Origin: Mycobacterium sp. DL592
GTDB taxonomy: Bacteria > Actinomycetota > Actinomycetes > Mycobacteriales > Mycobacteriaceae
DNA length: 64,000 nt
NCBI RefSeq assembly: GCF_011694515.1
Contig: NZ_CP050192.1
Span: 3,544,172-3,608,171, forward strand
Direction: 5' to 3'
Part shown: in pieces, positions 45,949 to 54,884 of the stretch
Layout of the letters: the number at the start of each line of letters is the position of its first letter
Numbering within the stretch: position 1 is the first letter of the stretch
Notes under the pieces: generated by a model
The model's database searches: none
What the model saw: the letters and a program-made list of their open reading frames with translations, nothing else
What the model was told of the DNA's origin: nothing
Program-made: the position numbers and the translations under genes

Positions 45949-47493
45949 ATGCCTGGAAGCCAACCGAACATCCTGGTCATCTGGGGCGATGACATCGGCA
46001 TCACCAACCTGAGCTGCTACAGCGACGGATTGATGGGTTACCGCACCCCCAACATCGACCGCATCGCAGCCGAAGGCATGCGCTTCACCGACTCCTACGG
46101 TGAGCAGAGCTGCACCGCTGGCCGGTCGTCGTTCATCACCGGGCAGAGCGTGTACCGCACCGGCCTGAGCAAGGTCGGTATGCCCGGTTTCGACATCGGC
46201 CTGTCCGCCGACGACCCGACGATCGCCGAGCTGCTCAAGCCACTGGGCTATGCCACCGGGCAGTTCGGCAAGAACCACCTCGGCGACCTCAACAAGCACC
46301 TGCCCACCGCACACGGCTTCGACGAGTTCTTCGGCAACCTCTACCACCTCAACGCCGAGGAGGAACCCGAGAACCCGAACTACCCGACCGAAGAAGAGGC
46401 GCCGCTCCTTCGCAAGATGATGCTGCCACGCGGCGTTATCCACTCATGGGCCACCGAAGAAGTCTCCGACGAGATCGACGAACGGTACGGCCCGGTAGGC
46501 CGGCAGCGCATCGAGGACACCGGACCGCTGACCCGCAAGCGGATGGAGACCATCGACGACGAAACCACGACGGCGGCAATCGACTTCATCAAGCGTCAGC
46601 ACGAGTCTTCGACGCCGTTCTTCGTGTGGATGAACACCACCCACATGCATTTCCGCACCCACACAAAACCGGAGAGCCTGGGTCAGGCCGGCCGCTGGCA
46701 GTCGCCGTATCACGACACGATGATCGACCACGACAACACCGTCGGCCGGTTGCTGGACCTGGTTGACGAGCTCGGCATCACCGAGGACACCATCGTCATC
46801 TACTCCACCGACAACGGCCCGCACGCCAACAGCTGGCCCGACGGCGCCACCACGCCGTTCCGCAGCGAAAAGAACACCGGCTGGGAGGGCGCCTTCCGGG
46901 TGCCGGAGATGATCCGCTGGCCCGGCCGCATCCCGGCTGGCGTGGTGTCCAATGAGATCGTCCAGCACCACGACTGGCTGCCGACGTTCCTGGCCGCGGC
47001 GGGCGAGCCCGACATCGTCACCAAGCTCAAACAGGGCCACACGATCGGCGACAAGACCTACCACGTACACATCGACGGCTACAACATCCTGCCGTACCTG
47101 ACCGGCGAGGAGGACCAGAGCCCGCGCCGGGGCTTGATCTACTTCTCCGACGACTGCGACGTGCTCGGTCTGCGCTACGAGAACTGGAAGATCGTGTTCC
47201 TCGAGCAGCGCTGCCAGGGGACCCTGCAGATCTGGTTCGAGCCCTTCACCGAACTGCGGGCGCCGAAGATCTTCAACCTGCGGACGGACCCGTTCGAACG
47301 CGCCGACGTCACCTCCAACACCTACTGGGACTGGGTTCTGGAGAACGTCTTCATCGCGCTGTACGGCAACGCGTTGGTCATGCGGTTCCTTGACACCTTC
47401 AAGGAGTTCCCGCCGCGCAGCGAGCCGGCGTCATTCACCATCACCGCCGCGGTCGAGAAGCTCAAGAAGCACTTCGAATCCCGCGGCGGCTGA
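45949..47493 (+). CDS. sulfatase with unusual CTAGR active-site motif
   Basis: A 514-residue single-domain sulfatase. Metal residues are in ILVIWGDDIGITNLSC and IYSTDNGPHANSWP, and FGKNHLGD matches the GKWH box with Asn for Trp. The maturation motif is SCTAGRSSFITG, so the usual CxPxR is CxAxR here. Some bacterial sulfatases carry this variant and are still matured, so it may be functional. It is 113 bases after the first sulfatase, and the HAD gene begins two bases after its stop, so it is in the same cluster and perhaps one operon. Confidence 0.88.
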   Translation: MPGSQPNILVIWGDDIGITNLSCYSDGLMGYRTPNIDRIAAEGMRFTDSYGEQSCTAGRSSFITGQSVYRTGLSKVGMPGFDIGLSADDPTIAELLKPLGYATGQFGKNHLGDLNKHLPTAHGFDEFFGNLYHLNAEEEPENPNYPTEEEAPLLRKMMLPRGVIHSWATEEVSDEIDERYGPVGRQRIEDTGPLTRKRMETIDDETTTAAIDFIKRQHESSTPFFVWMNTTHMHFRTHTKPESLGQAGRWQSPYHDTMIDHDNTVGRLLDLVDELGITEDTIVIYSTDNGPHANSWPDGATTPFRSEKNTGWEGAFRVPEMIRWPGRIPAGVVSNEIVQHHDWLPTFLAAAGEPDIVTKLKQGHTIGDKTYHVHIDGYNILPYLTGEEDQSPRRGLIYFSDDCDVLGLRYENWKIVFLEQRCQGTLQIWFEPFTELRAPKIFNLRTDPFERADVTSNTYWDWVLENVFIALYGNALVMRFLDTFKEFPPRSEPASFTITAAVEKLKKHFESRGG

Positions 47494-47495
47494 GC

Positions 47496-48467
47496 TTGCC
47501 CGGGTTGGTCGCCTGGCGTGACGGACCGACCAAGTCGGCGATCGTCGACTTCGTCGACCGCGTCACCACCGCGGGCGCGGATTTCGTCGAGCCCGAGGCG
47601 CGGATCGCCGTCTTCGACAACGACGGCACGCTGTGGGTGGAGAAGCCGGCGTATGTCCAGCTGGACTTCCTGGTGCGCCGGCTCGCCCAACAAGCGGCCG
47701 CCGACCCGGCGCTGGCCGAGCGGCAACCGTACGCCGCCGCCGCGGCCGGTGATCTCGCGTGGTTCGGCGACGCGGTCACCAAGCACTACGACGGCGACGA
47801 CTCTGGGCTGAAACTTCTTGCCGCAGGCGTCTTGTCGGCATACCAGGGCCTGACGGTCGAGCAGCACGCCGAGCAGGTTAAGGCCTTCTTTGCCGAGGCC
47901 GTCCACCCGGTCCTGCACCGCCCGTACACCTCCTGCGGATACACCCCGATGGTGGAGTTGCTGCGCTACCTCGAGGCACACGGGTTCACCAGCTATATCG
48001 CCTCCGGCGGCGGCCGCGACTTCATGCGACCCGTGACCACTGAGATGTACGGCATTCCGCCGGAGCGGGTGATCGGCAGCTCGGTGGGCCTGGATTTCAC
48101 CGACGGCCACTTGCTGACCACGTCGCGGCCGGAGGTCCTCAACGACGGCCCCGCGAAGGCCGTGCGGATCTGGGGGCGTACTGGACGACGCCCCATCTTC
48201 GCGGCGGGAAACTCCAACGGCGATATCGAGATGCTCCAATTCGCCGATGCATCACCTGGCCCGTCGATGAGCATGCTTGTGCTGCACGACGACGATGACC
48301 GCGAATTCGGTTACACCGCAGGTGCAGAACGCGCGCTGGACCTCGCCGCTGATTCCGGCTGGGCGGTGACCAGCATGCGCGACGATTGGGCGAGTGTCTT
48401 TTCCGGCGGGCTGGGGGCACCTCCCGCTTGCGGGGGCGAGCGAAGCGACCCGGGGATGGGGTCGTGA
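47496..48467 (+). CDS. HAD-superfamily hydrolase (phosphoserine-phosphatase-like)
   Basis: A 323-residue protein with HAD motif I FDNDGTLW (nucleophile Asp about residue 40), motif II in SYIASGGGRDF and motif IV in FAAGNSNGDIEM. The fold resembles SerB-type phosphatases. It is placed between a sulfatase and the maturase, overlapping the latter's start by GTGA, so a role in the same pathway is likely but undefined. The TTG start at 47496 is the best available. The last 20 residues (GAPPACGGERSDPG and neighbours) are encoded by a short palindromic repeat, not by family sequence. Confidence 0.82.
   Translation: MPGLVAWRDGPTKSAIVDFVDRVTTAGADFVEPEARIAVFDNDGTLWVEKPAYVQLDFLVRRLAQQAAADPALAERQPYAAAAAGDLAWFGDAVTKHYDGDDSGLKLLAAGVLSAYQGLTVEQHAEQVKAFFAEAVHPVLHRPYTSCGYTPMVELLRYLEAHGFTSYIASGGGRDFMRPVTTEMYGIPPERVIGSSVGLDFTDGHLLTTSRPEVLNDGPAKAVRIWGRTGRRPIFAAGNSNGDIEMLQFADASPGPSMSMLVLHDDDDREFGYTAGAERALDLAADSGWAVTSMRDDWASVFSGGLGAPPACGGERSDPGMGS
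48411..48456. repeat. short palindromic intergenic-type repeat inside the HAD gene end
   Basis: GGGGGCACCTCCCGCTTGCG and the following GGGGGCGAGCGAAGCGACCC form an imperfect palindrome of about 46 bases. I recognise this as a repeat seen in many places in Mycobacterium genomes, often encoding variants of GAPPA.GGERSDPG when read through. Only this one copy is in the window. It supplies the stop-proximal codons of the HAD gene and sits directly upstream of the maturase start. Confidence 0.55.
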
Positions 48468-49342
48468 CAAACGACCTCGTGTGGATCCCGGCGCAGACCG
48501 CCGCTCTCGGCTCCGATCACCATTACCCGGAGGAGAGCCCGGTCCGGCAGGTCGCGGTCGAGGGCTTCTGGATTCAGTCCCGCCAGGTCACCAACGCCGA
48601 GTTCGCCGAATTCGTCGACGCCACAAGCTATGTCACCGTCGCCGAGCGCCCGCTGGATCCTGCCGACTATCCCGGTGCGCCGGCTGAGAACCTGCTGCCG
48701 GGATCGATGGTGTTCCACCGCACCAGCGGCCCGGTGGACCTGCGGCACCTGAGCCAGTGGTGGACCTGGACGCCGGGAGCGTCGTGGCGCAGGCCGGTCG
48801 GACCGCTGTCGTCGATCGACAAACGTGCCGACCATCCCGTCGCGCACGTCGCCTACGAGGATGCCGAGGCCTTCGCCGCGTGGGCAGGACTTGCGCTGCC
48901 CACCGAAGCCGAATGGGAGACTGCCGCACGCGGCGGCCTCGACCGAACCGTCTACACCTGGGGAGACGAGCCGGAAGGGCCGGGCCAACGGCTGGCCAAC
49001 TACTGGCACGGCGAGTTCCCGTGGCGACCGGAGCCCGGCTACGGGCGCACCTCGCCGGTCGGCAGCTTCCCTCCCAACGGCTACGGCCTGTTCGATATGG
49101 CGGGCAACGTCTGGGAGTGGACCAACGACTGGTACGCCGATACCCGAGCCGGCGACCCGTGCTGCGAGGCGGGTAGCTACGACCCCGCACAGCCGCAGTT
49201 CAAGGTTCCGCGCAAGGTGATCAAGGGCGGTTCCTTTCTCTGCGCCGACAACTACTGCCTGCGTTACCGGCCGGCCGCGCGGCGTCCCCAGATGATCGAT
49301 ACAGGTATGAGCCACATCGGTTTTCGGTGCGTCAAGCGGTAG
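48464..49342 (+). CDS. formylglycine-generating enzyme (sulfatase maturase)
   Basis: A 292-residue FGE-sulfatase-domain protein, which oxidises the active-site Cys of sulfatases to C-alpha-formylglycine. The domain spans nearly the whole protein: VWIPAQTAALGSDHHYPEE, LPTEAEWETAARGG, GYGLFDMAGNVWEWTNDWY, and GGSFLCADNYCLRYRPAAR with the catalytic Cys-x4-Cys pair. GTG 48464 overlaps the HAD stop. Its location between sulfatase genes strongly implies that it matures the three sulfatases here, possibly others elsewhere. Confidence 0.93.
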   Translation: MTNDLVWIPAQTAALGSDHHYPEESPVRQVAVEGFWIQSRQVTNAEFAEFVDATSYVTVAERPLDPADYPGAPAENLLPGSMVFHRTSGPVDLRHLSQWWTWTPGASWRRPVGPLSSIDKRADHPVAHVAYEDAEAFAAWAGLALPTEAEWETAARGGLDRTVYTWGDEPEGPGQRLANYWHGEFPWRPEPGYGRTSPVGSFPPNGYGLFDMAGNVWEWTNDWYADTRAGDPCCEAGSYDPAQPQFKVPRKVIKGGSFLCADNYCLRYRPAARRPQMIDTGMSHIGFRCVKR

Positions 49343-49431
49343 CTGCACCGCGATCAATCAGGGGGAAGCCTTATGCCGTTGAACAAGTACACGACACCCA
49401 CCCGCCACGACCGGTTCGCGATGGGACTGCA

Positions 49432-51702
49432 ATGAGCACACCACTGGATCGCACGCACCTGCCGCTGCCGGACACCCCGACCGGTGGCATTGCCGGGCCT
49501 ACGATCGCCGACTCGGTGATGCCGACGATCCAGCCCATCCGGCCGCCTGCGGGGGCGCCCAACATCGTGATCGTCTTGCTCGACGACGTCGGCTTCGGTG
49601 CCACCGCGACCTTCGGGGGCCCGGTGCCCACCCCGACCGGTGACGCTCTGGCGGCAGAGGGATTGCGGTACAACCGGTTCCACACCACCGCGTTGTGCTC
49701 CCCCACCCGGGCCGCGTTGCTGACTGGCCGGAATCACCACGTCGTGAACACCGGCATCATCACCGAGTACGCGACCGGTTACGACGGCTACAACAGCATC
49801 ATCCCGAAGTCGGCGGCCACGGTCGCCGAGACGCTGAGGCAGAACGGCTACAGCACAGCTTGTTTCGGCAAGTGGCACAACACTCCGGTGTGGGAGGTCA
49901 GTCCGGCCGGCCCCTTCGACCGGTGGCCCACCGGGATGGGGTTCCAGGAGTTCTACGGGTTCATGGGTGGTGAGTCGCACCAGTACAAGCCCGGTCTGTA
50001 CCACGGAACCACCCCGATCGAGGCGCCTGATATCGAGGGCTACCACCTGACCACCGACCTCGCCGACCAGATGATCGCGTGGGTGGGCCGTCAGCGCACC
50101 GTGTCGCCCGACAAGCCGTTCTTCGTCTACTGGGCCCCGGGCGCCACCCACGCTCCGCACCACGTGGCCCCGGAGTGGAGCGCGCCCTTCGCCGGCCAGT
50201 TCGACGAGGGCTGGGATGCGTTGCGGGAGGCAATCTTTGCCCGCCAGAAGGCCCTTGGTGTCATCCCGGACGATGCGCTGCTCACCCCGCGCCACGAGTC
50301 CGTCCCGGCCTGGGACGACATCTCCCCCGAACACAAGAAGATCGGCGCCCGGCTGATGGAGGTCTACGCCGGGTTCATGGCGCACACCGATCACGAGATC
50401 GGGCGAATCGTCACCGCTCTGAAGGACATGAACGAATGGGACGACACCCTGTTCGTGTACATCATCGGTGACAACGGCGCCGCGCCCGCGGGTGGAATCG
50501 AGGGCGTGTTCAACGAGATGGTCTCGCTCAACGGCCTCAAAGAGGACGTGCAGGTCGTGCTGTCGAAGATGGACGAGTTCGGCGGCCCGAAGGCCAGTAA
50601 TGAGTACCCGGTGGGATTCGCGTGGGCGACGTGCACGCCGTTTCAGTTCACCAAGCAGTTCGCCAGCCACTTCGGCGGCACCCGCAACCCGATGATCGTG
50701 ACCTGGCCTAGCCGCATCGCCGACCACGGCGGGCTGCGGTCACAGTTTCACCACGTCATCGACATCGCGCCCACCCTGCTCGAGGCCGCCGGCATCCCGG
50801 CACCTGAGGTGGTCAACGGTGTGGCGCAGAAGCCGCTCGACGGAACCAGCCTGGCGTATACCTTTGACGACGCGCAGGCTCCAGATCGCCGGACCACCCA
50901 GTACTTCGAGATCATGGGTATCCGCGGGATCTATCACGAGGGCTGGTTCGCCTGCACCTACCACGGCAAGATTCTGTGGAAGCCGGGCAAGGCGCCGGCG
51001 TTCTCCGATGACCGCTGGGAGCTCTACGACCTCACCCGCGACTTCAGCCAAGCGACCGACCTTGCCGCGGAGCACCCGGAGAAGCTGGCCGAACTCAAGG
51101 CGCTGTTCGACGACGAGGCCCGACGAAACTCCGTGTTCCCGTTGGATGACCGCGGCCCGGCACGCGCTATGAATGCGCGGCCGACGATCATGGGCGATCG
51201 CACCTCGATCTCTCTGGAGGCCGGGGCGATCCGGATGCCCGAGGACATCATCCGCAGTACCTTCAACCGGTCCTATTCGATCACTGCGGACTTCGCCCCC
51301 AACGCCTCCGGCGCGACCGAGGGGGTGTTGTTCGCCGCCGGCGGCTACTTCGCCGGGCTGTCGCTCTATGTCCAGGACGGGCGTCCAAAGTTCACCTACA
51401 ACTACTTCGGATCCACCTACACCACCATCGTCGGCGACGATGCCCTGCCTGAGGGCCCAACATCGCTGCGTCTCGAATTCGACTACGACGGTGGCGGTCT
51501 CGGCAAAGGAGGCCTTGCGCGGTTATCGGTCAATGACACCGAGGTGGGCCAGGCCCGCATCGAGGCGACCGTCCCGTTGGGCTTCAGCGCCGACGAGGGA
51601 ATCGACGTCGGTATGGACACCGGCACGCCGGCCGCCGACACCTACGACGATGCGTATCCGTTCACGGGGACGATCGAGATGGTAACCATCGCCTTGCGAT
51701 GA
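49432..51702 (+). CDS. arylsulfatase, formylglycine type (CSPTR)
   Basis: A 756-residue sulfatase, paralogue of the 43484 gene with the same two-domain layout: metal site IVIVLLDDVGFGATATFGG, maturation motif LCSPTRAALLTGRNHH, FGKWHNTP, YIIGDNGAAPAGG and a C-terminal beta-sandwich (about 590-755) whose GGYFAGLSLYVQDGRPKFTY resembles the same part of the first enzyme. ATG 49432 begins the conserved protein; the ribosome binding site is weak. It follows the maturase by 89 bases. Its 3' end overlaps the convergent symporter gene by 41 bases. Confidence 0.92.
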   Translation: MSTPLDRTHLPLPDTPTGGIAGPTIADSVMPTIQPIRPPAGAPNIVIVLLDDVGFGATATFGGPVPTPTGDALAAEGLRYNRFHTTALCSPTRAALLTGRNHHVVNTGIITEYATGYDGYNSIIPKSAATVAETLRQNGYSTACFGKWHNTPVWEVSPAGPFDRWPTGMGFQEFYGFMGGESHQYKPGLYHGTTPIEAPDIEGYHLTTDLADQMIAWVGRQRTVSPDKPFFVYWAPGATHAPHHVAPEWSAPFAGQFDEGWDALREAIFARQKALGVIPDDALLTPRHESVPAWDDISPEHKKIGARLMEVYAGFMAHTDHEIGRIVTALKDMNEWDDTLFVYIIGDNGAAPAGGIEGVFNEMVSLNGLKEDVQVVLSKMDEFGGPKASNEYPVGFAWATCTPFQFTKQFASHFGGTRNPMIVTWPSRIADHGGLRSQFHHVIDIAPTLLEAAGIPAPEVVNGVAQKPLDGTSLAYTFDDAQAPDRRTTQYFEIMGIRGIYHEGWFACTYHGKILWKPGKAPAFSDDRWELYDLTRDFSQATDLAAEHPEKLAELKALFDDEARRNSVFPLDDRGPARAMNARPTIMGDRTSISLEAGAIRMPEDIIRSTFNRSYSITADFAPNASGATEGVLFAAGGYFAGLSLYVQDGRPKFTYNYFGSTYTTIVGDDALPEGPTSLRLEFDYDGGGLGKGGLARLSVNDTEVGQARIEATVPLGFSADEGIDVGMDTGTPAADTYDDAYPFTGTIEMVTIALR

Positions 51703-52522
51703 GCGTGTAGACGCCGCCGGCCACCGCAGTCACCAGACCGTAGAGCGCGATGGCGGCATGCTCGTCGGTGGTGGGAAAGTTGGCTGACGCCAGCGCCAAT
51801 GCGGTTGCCGGGTGCCGGCAGGCCGTGGCGAAGGCCAGCACCGCGGCATCGCGACGGTCCGGTCCCCCCAGCAGGTGGCCGATACCCAGGGCGCCCACCA
51901 CGAAGATCGCGACGGCCAACAGCGTGCCGCCGCCCAGCAGCGACCACATCTCGGGGGCCGACGACACGAGCAGGGCGATCATGGCGATCGGCAACAACCA
52001 GCGCTGCACCGCAACGATGGGACCGGCGAGCCGCTTCGCGGTTGACGGCGAGAACCGAGCGACGAGCATTCCCGCCAGCAACGGCGCCAGAATGGACAGC
52101 GCCAACAACCGCGCGATGGACCATGGCATCGCCACATAGTCCCGCCCGAACACCGCCTCCAGGATCGCCGCGGCGGCCACGATCACCGGGACGGCCAGCA
52201 CCGCCAGCATGAGCACCAGACCCAGCCCGTACTCGTGGCGTCCTCCCGCTTTGGCGCCCCGGCCGGGCAGCAGCGGTGGTAGCGGTGAAATCGACAGCGC
52301 CACAAGCGCAATGGCCACTTCGCGGTGGACGTCGAACGCTTTCACCAGGACCACCGCCAACACCGGCGCCACCACCAGCACCGCGATCAGGGAACGTGCC
52401 AGCAGGCCTGGGCGGCGCAGCAGAGCGGTGACGTCGGAGAACCGGGCGCCCAGGCCAGAGCCGAACACCATCACCGCAAGGCTCAACCCGAAGGCGAGCT
52501 TCGCGACGGCGGCCCAGTTCAC
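51662..52522 (-). CDS. SBF-type (bile acid:sodium symporter-like) membrane transporter
   Basis: A 286-residue protein with eight to nine hydrophobic helices. The family's crossover helices are suggested by ISPLPPLLPG and by AFATACRHPATALALA. Related proteins transport bile acids, steroid sulfates or pantoate-like anions with sodium. Being next to sulfatases, import of a sulfated organic anion is an attractive but unproven idea. The last 13 codons overlap the sulfatase 3' end on the opposite strand. Confidence 0.78.
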   Translation of the reverse strand: MNWAAVAKLAFGLSLAVMVFGSGLGARFSDVTALLRRPGLLARSLIAVLVVAPVLAVVLVKAFDVHREVAIALVALSISPLPPLLPGRGAKAGGRHEYGLGLVLMLAVLAVPVIVAAAAILEAVFGRDYVAMPWSIARLLALSILAPLLAGMLVARFSPSTAKRLAGPIVAVQRWLLPIAMIALLVSSAPEMWSLLGGGTLLAVAIFVVGALGIGHLLGGPDRRDAAVLAFATACRHPATALALASANFPTTDEHAAIALYGLVTAVAGGVYTLIARRWLPSRSSP

Positions 52523-52721
52523 GCAGCACAGCCTGCCACGAACTCGACCGATTGAGCCGCAGACGAGGCGGGTTAGCCGCTACTGTGCAGCGATGCCGGG
52601 CAGGGTCAGCTGCGCGGAGCGCTGGGCACCCAGTAGTCGCCTGGTCGTGTTGATTCGACCCACATCTGGGTATGCCGACACGACGAAGCAGTGAGGTTGG
52701 GTCGGGAAAGTGGAGACCGCC

Positions 52722-53456
52722 ATGGAGAACACAGCCAGTCGACGGACCGGGCCAGTAGGCCGGATCGCCGGCCTCGCTACGGCCGTACTGACAGCCGGCT
52801 CGGCGCTGCTGGGCGCACCGGTGCCGTCGGCATCCGCACAGCCATGCCCCGACGTCGATGTGGTCTTCGCCCGGGGCACCGGTGAGCCCCCGGGCCTGGG
52901 CGGAGTCGGTCAGGCGTTTGTCGACGCCTTGCGCTCGCAGGTGGGGTCACGATCCGTCGACGTCTACCCCGTCAACTACGCCGCCAGCTCCAATTTCGCG
53001 GCGGGCGTGGACTTCGCCAGAACCGTCGTCGACGGCATCCGCGACGCCGGCGAGCACATCCGGTCCGAAGCCGCGAACTGCCCCAACACGAAGATCGTTC
53101 TCGGCGGGTATTCGCAGGGCGCCGCCCTGGCCGGGTTCGTCACCGCGGCTGGCGTACCGGAGACGGTGCCCGCGGCCTTCCGGTCCTACATTCCACAGCC
53201 GCTCCCCCCGGACGTCGCTGACCATGTCGCCGCGGTCGTGCTGTTCGGCGAGCCGTCGGATCAGTTCATGAGTGAGAACGGTTCGCCGGCAGTGACGATC
53301 GGGCCGCTGTACGCGGGTAAGACCCTCAATCTGTGCGCGGAAGGCGACACGATCTGTAACGGCGCCCCCGGTGGGGGCCCCAGCCTCGCGCATGCCCTGT
53401 ACGGCGTGAACGGGATGACCGCAGCAGGTGCGGCGTTCGCGGCGGGCCGGCTGTAG
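52722..53456 (+). CDS. cutinase-family serine esterase (Culp)
   Basis: A 244-residue exported hydrolase. GGAG is seven bases before ATG 52722; signal peptide about 1-39 (ASA-QP). Cutinase features: CPDVDVVFARGTGEPPGLG (oxyanion loop and first Cys), nucleophile elbow VLGGYSQGAAL, and CAEGDTICNG with Asp and disulphide cysteines before the His in SLAHALYG. Such Culp proteins act as lipases or phospholipases at the mycobacterial envelope. A second cutinase lies 3 kb away on the other strand. Confidence 0.9.
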   Translation: MENTASRRTGPVGRIAGLATAVLTAGSALLGAPVPSASAQPCPDVDVVFARGTGEPPGLGGVGQAFVDALRSQVGSRSVDVYPVNYAASSNFAAGVDFARTVVDGIRDAGEHIRSEAANCPNTKIVLGGYSQGAALAGFVTAAGVPETVPAAFRSYIPQPLPPDVADHVAAVVLFGEPSDQFMSENGSPAVTIGPLYAGKTLNLCAEGDTICNGAPGGGPSLAHALYGVNGMTAAGAAFAAGRL

Positions 53457-53537
53457 CTCCGTCAGCTCCCAAAGTCTTGACTGACGACTCGGTCGCATGT
53501 GACGATTTCGTCATTCAACCGGCCATGCGGAGCATTC

Positions 53538-54728
53538 ATGACGAGAATCGCCAGCGCGGAGACCTACCGTGGCGACATCTACACCAGGGACGCGATCCTC
53601 GACCCCTATCCGCACTATCGGCGCCTGCGGCAACAGGGATCGGTGGTGTGGCTGTCCAAGCAGCAGGTGTTCGCACTGCCGCGCTACACCGAGTGCAAGG
53701 CCGTGTTGCGCGATGACGAGACGTTCATCTCGACCGGTGGCGTGGCGCTGAATTCGCTGAGCAACCGACTTTCGCGTGGCACCACCTTGGCCAGCGACGG
53801 ACCTGAGCACGACCGTCGCCGAAAGCTCGTCGCCCACCGGATGATGCCTCGCGCGCTGAACGCGATCAGCGACCAGATCTACAGCTCCGCTGAGCAATTG
53901 GTCGATCTTGCCGTGCGCCGGGGCGACGTCGACGGTGCCGAGCTCGCCGCTGCACTGCCGCTGTCGGTGATGCCCGACCTGGTGGGCTGGCCTGCCGGCC
54001 AACGCGACCGTCTGTTGGACTGGGCCGGAGCCACATTCGACGCACTGGGGCCTGCCAACGGCCGCATGTTGCGATCACTGCCCGGTGCGCTGCAGATGCT
54101 GCGCTTCGCCCATCAGGTGGTCAAGACCCGTGCCGCGATCCCGGGCAGCATGGCTGACGAACTGCTCACCGCGGCAAACGGCGATCTGCTCACCGAGAAG
54201 GAATGTCCGGCTCTGCTGGTCGACTATGTCGGGCCCGCACTGGACACCACGATCAGCTCAATCTCCAACGCCCTCAATCTGTTTGCCACTCACCCCGAAC
54301 AGTGGCAGCTGCTCCGATCGGAACCGGAGCGGATCCCCAACGCGATCAACGAGATCGTGCGATACGAATCTCCGGTGCGCGCGTTCGGCCGACGGGTCGC
54401 CGTTGATACCGAGATCGATGGCACGCCACTGCGGGCCGGCTCGCAGGTGCTGGTGATGTACGCCTCAGCCAACCGTGACGAACTCGAGTGGGGCAACCCC
54501 GACACCTTTGATATCACCCGTGAAGCGGGTCGCCACCTCGGTTTCGGGCAGGGCGCCCACGCCTGTGCCGGGCAGGCACTCGCACGCCTGGAGACGACGG
54601 CTATTCTGCGGGCGTTGATCGCGCGCGTCGAGCGCCTGGAGCTCACCGGTGAGCCGAAGTGGGCCCTCAACAACATCATTCGCAGGCATGAGCGGCTGCC
54701 ACTGCGGTTGCACGGCGCCAGGGGCTAG
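53538..54728 (+). CDS. cytochrome P450
   Basis: A 396-residue class I bacterial P450. The haem loop FGQGAHACAGQALAR has the cysteine ligand, the K-helix EIVRYESPVRAFGR holds the E..R pair, and the I-helix reads DYVGPALDTTISSI. In the last, Asp-Thr-Thr is kept but the usual AG before it is PA. Substrate and CYP number are unknown. ATG 53538 with GGAG is preferred; an upstream start at 53499 is possible. No ferredoxin or reductase gene is adjacent. Confidence 0.9.
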   Translation: MTRIASAETYRGDIYTRDAILDPYPHYRRLRQQGSVVWLSKQQVFALPRYTECKAVLRDDETFISTGGVALNSLSNRLSRGTTLASDGPEHDRRRKLVAHRMMPRALNAISDQIYSSAEQLVDLAVRRGDVDGAELAAALPLSVMPDLVGWPAGQRDRLLDWAGATFDALGPANGRMLRSLPGALQMLRFAHQVVKTRAAIPGSMADELLTAANGDLLTEKECPALLVDYVGPALDTTISSISNALNLFATHPEQWQLLRSEPERIPNAINEIVRYESPVRAFGRRVAVDTEIDGTPLRAGSQVLVMYASANRDELEWGNPDTFDITREAGRHLGFGQGAHACAGQALARLETTAILRALIARVERLELTGEPKWALNNIIRRHERLPLRLHGARG

Positions 54729-54808
54729 CGAGCGGCTAAAACAGCGCAGCCCCATGCGTTACCGAAAGCATCTGAGACCCTCGGGCAGCCAATCAGCCAC
54801 CCTATTCG

Positions 54809-54820
54809 TATACTGAGTAT
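54809..54820 (+). promoter_or_regulatory. palindromic -10-like element upstream of the serine hydrolase
   Basis: TATACT (54809-54814) is close to the SigA -10 consensus and sits inside a perfect ATACT-G-AGTAT palindrome (54810-54820). Initiation about seven bases downstream would exclude the ATG at 54819 and leave a leader of about 60 bases before ATG 54885. A repressor could bind the palindrome over the -10. No clear -35 is present. Confidence 0.35.
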
Positions 54821-54884
54821 GTCTTACTCGGCGACTCGGAGAAATGAGCCCTTTCATGGCGACACCACTAGGGCTCAACGCCGA

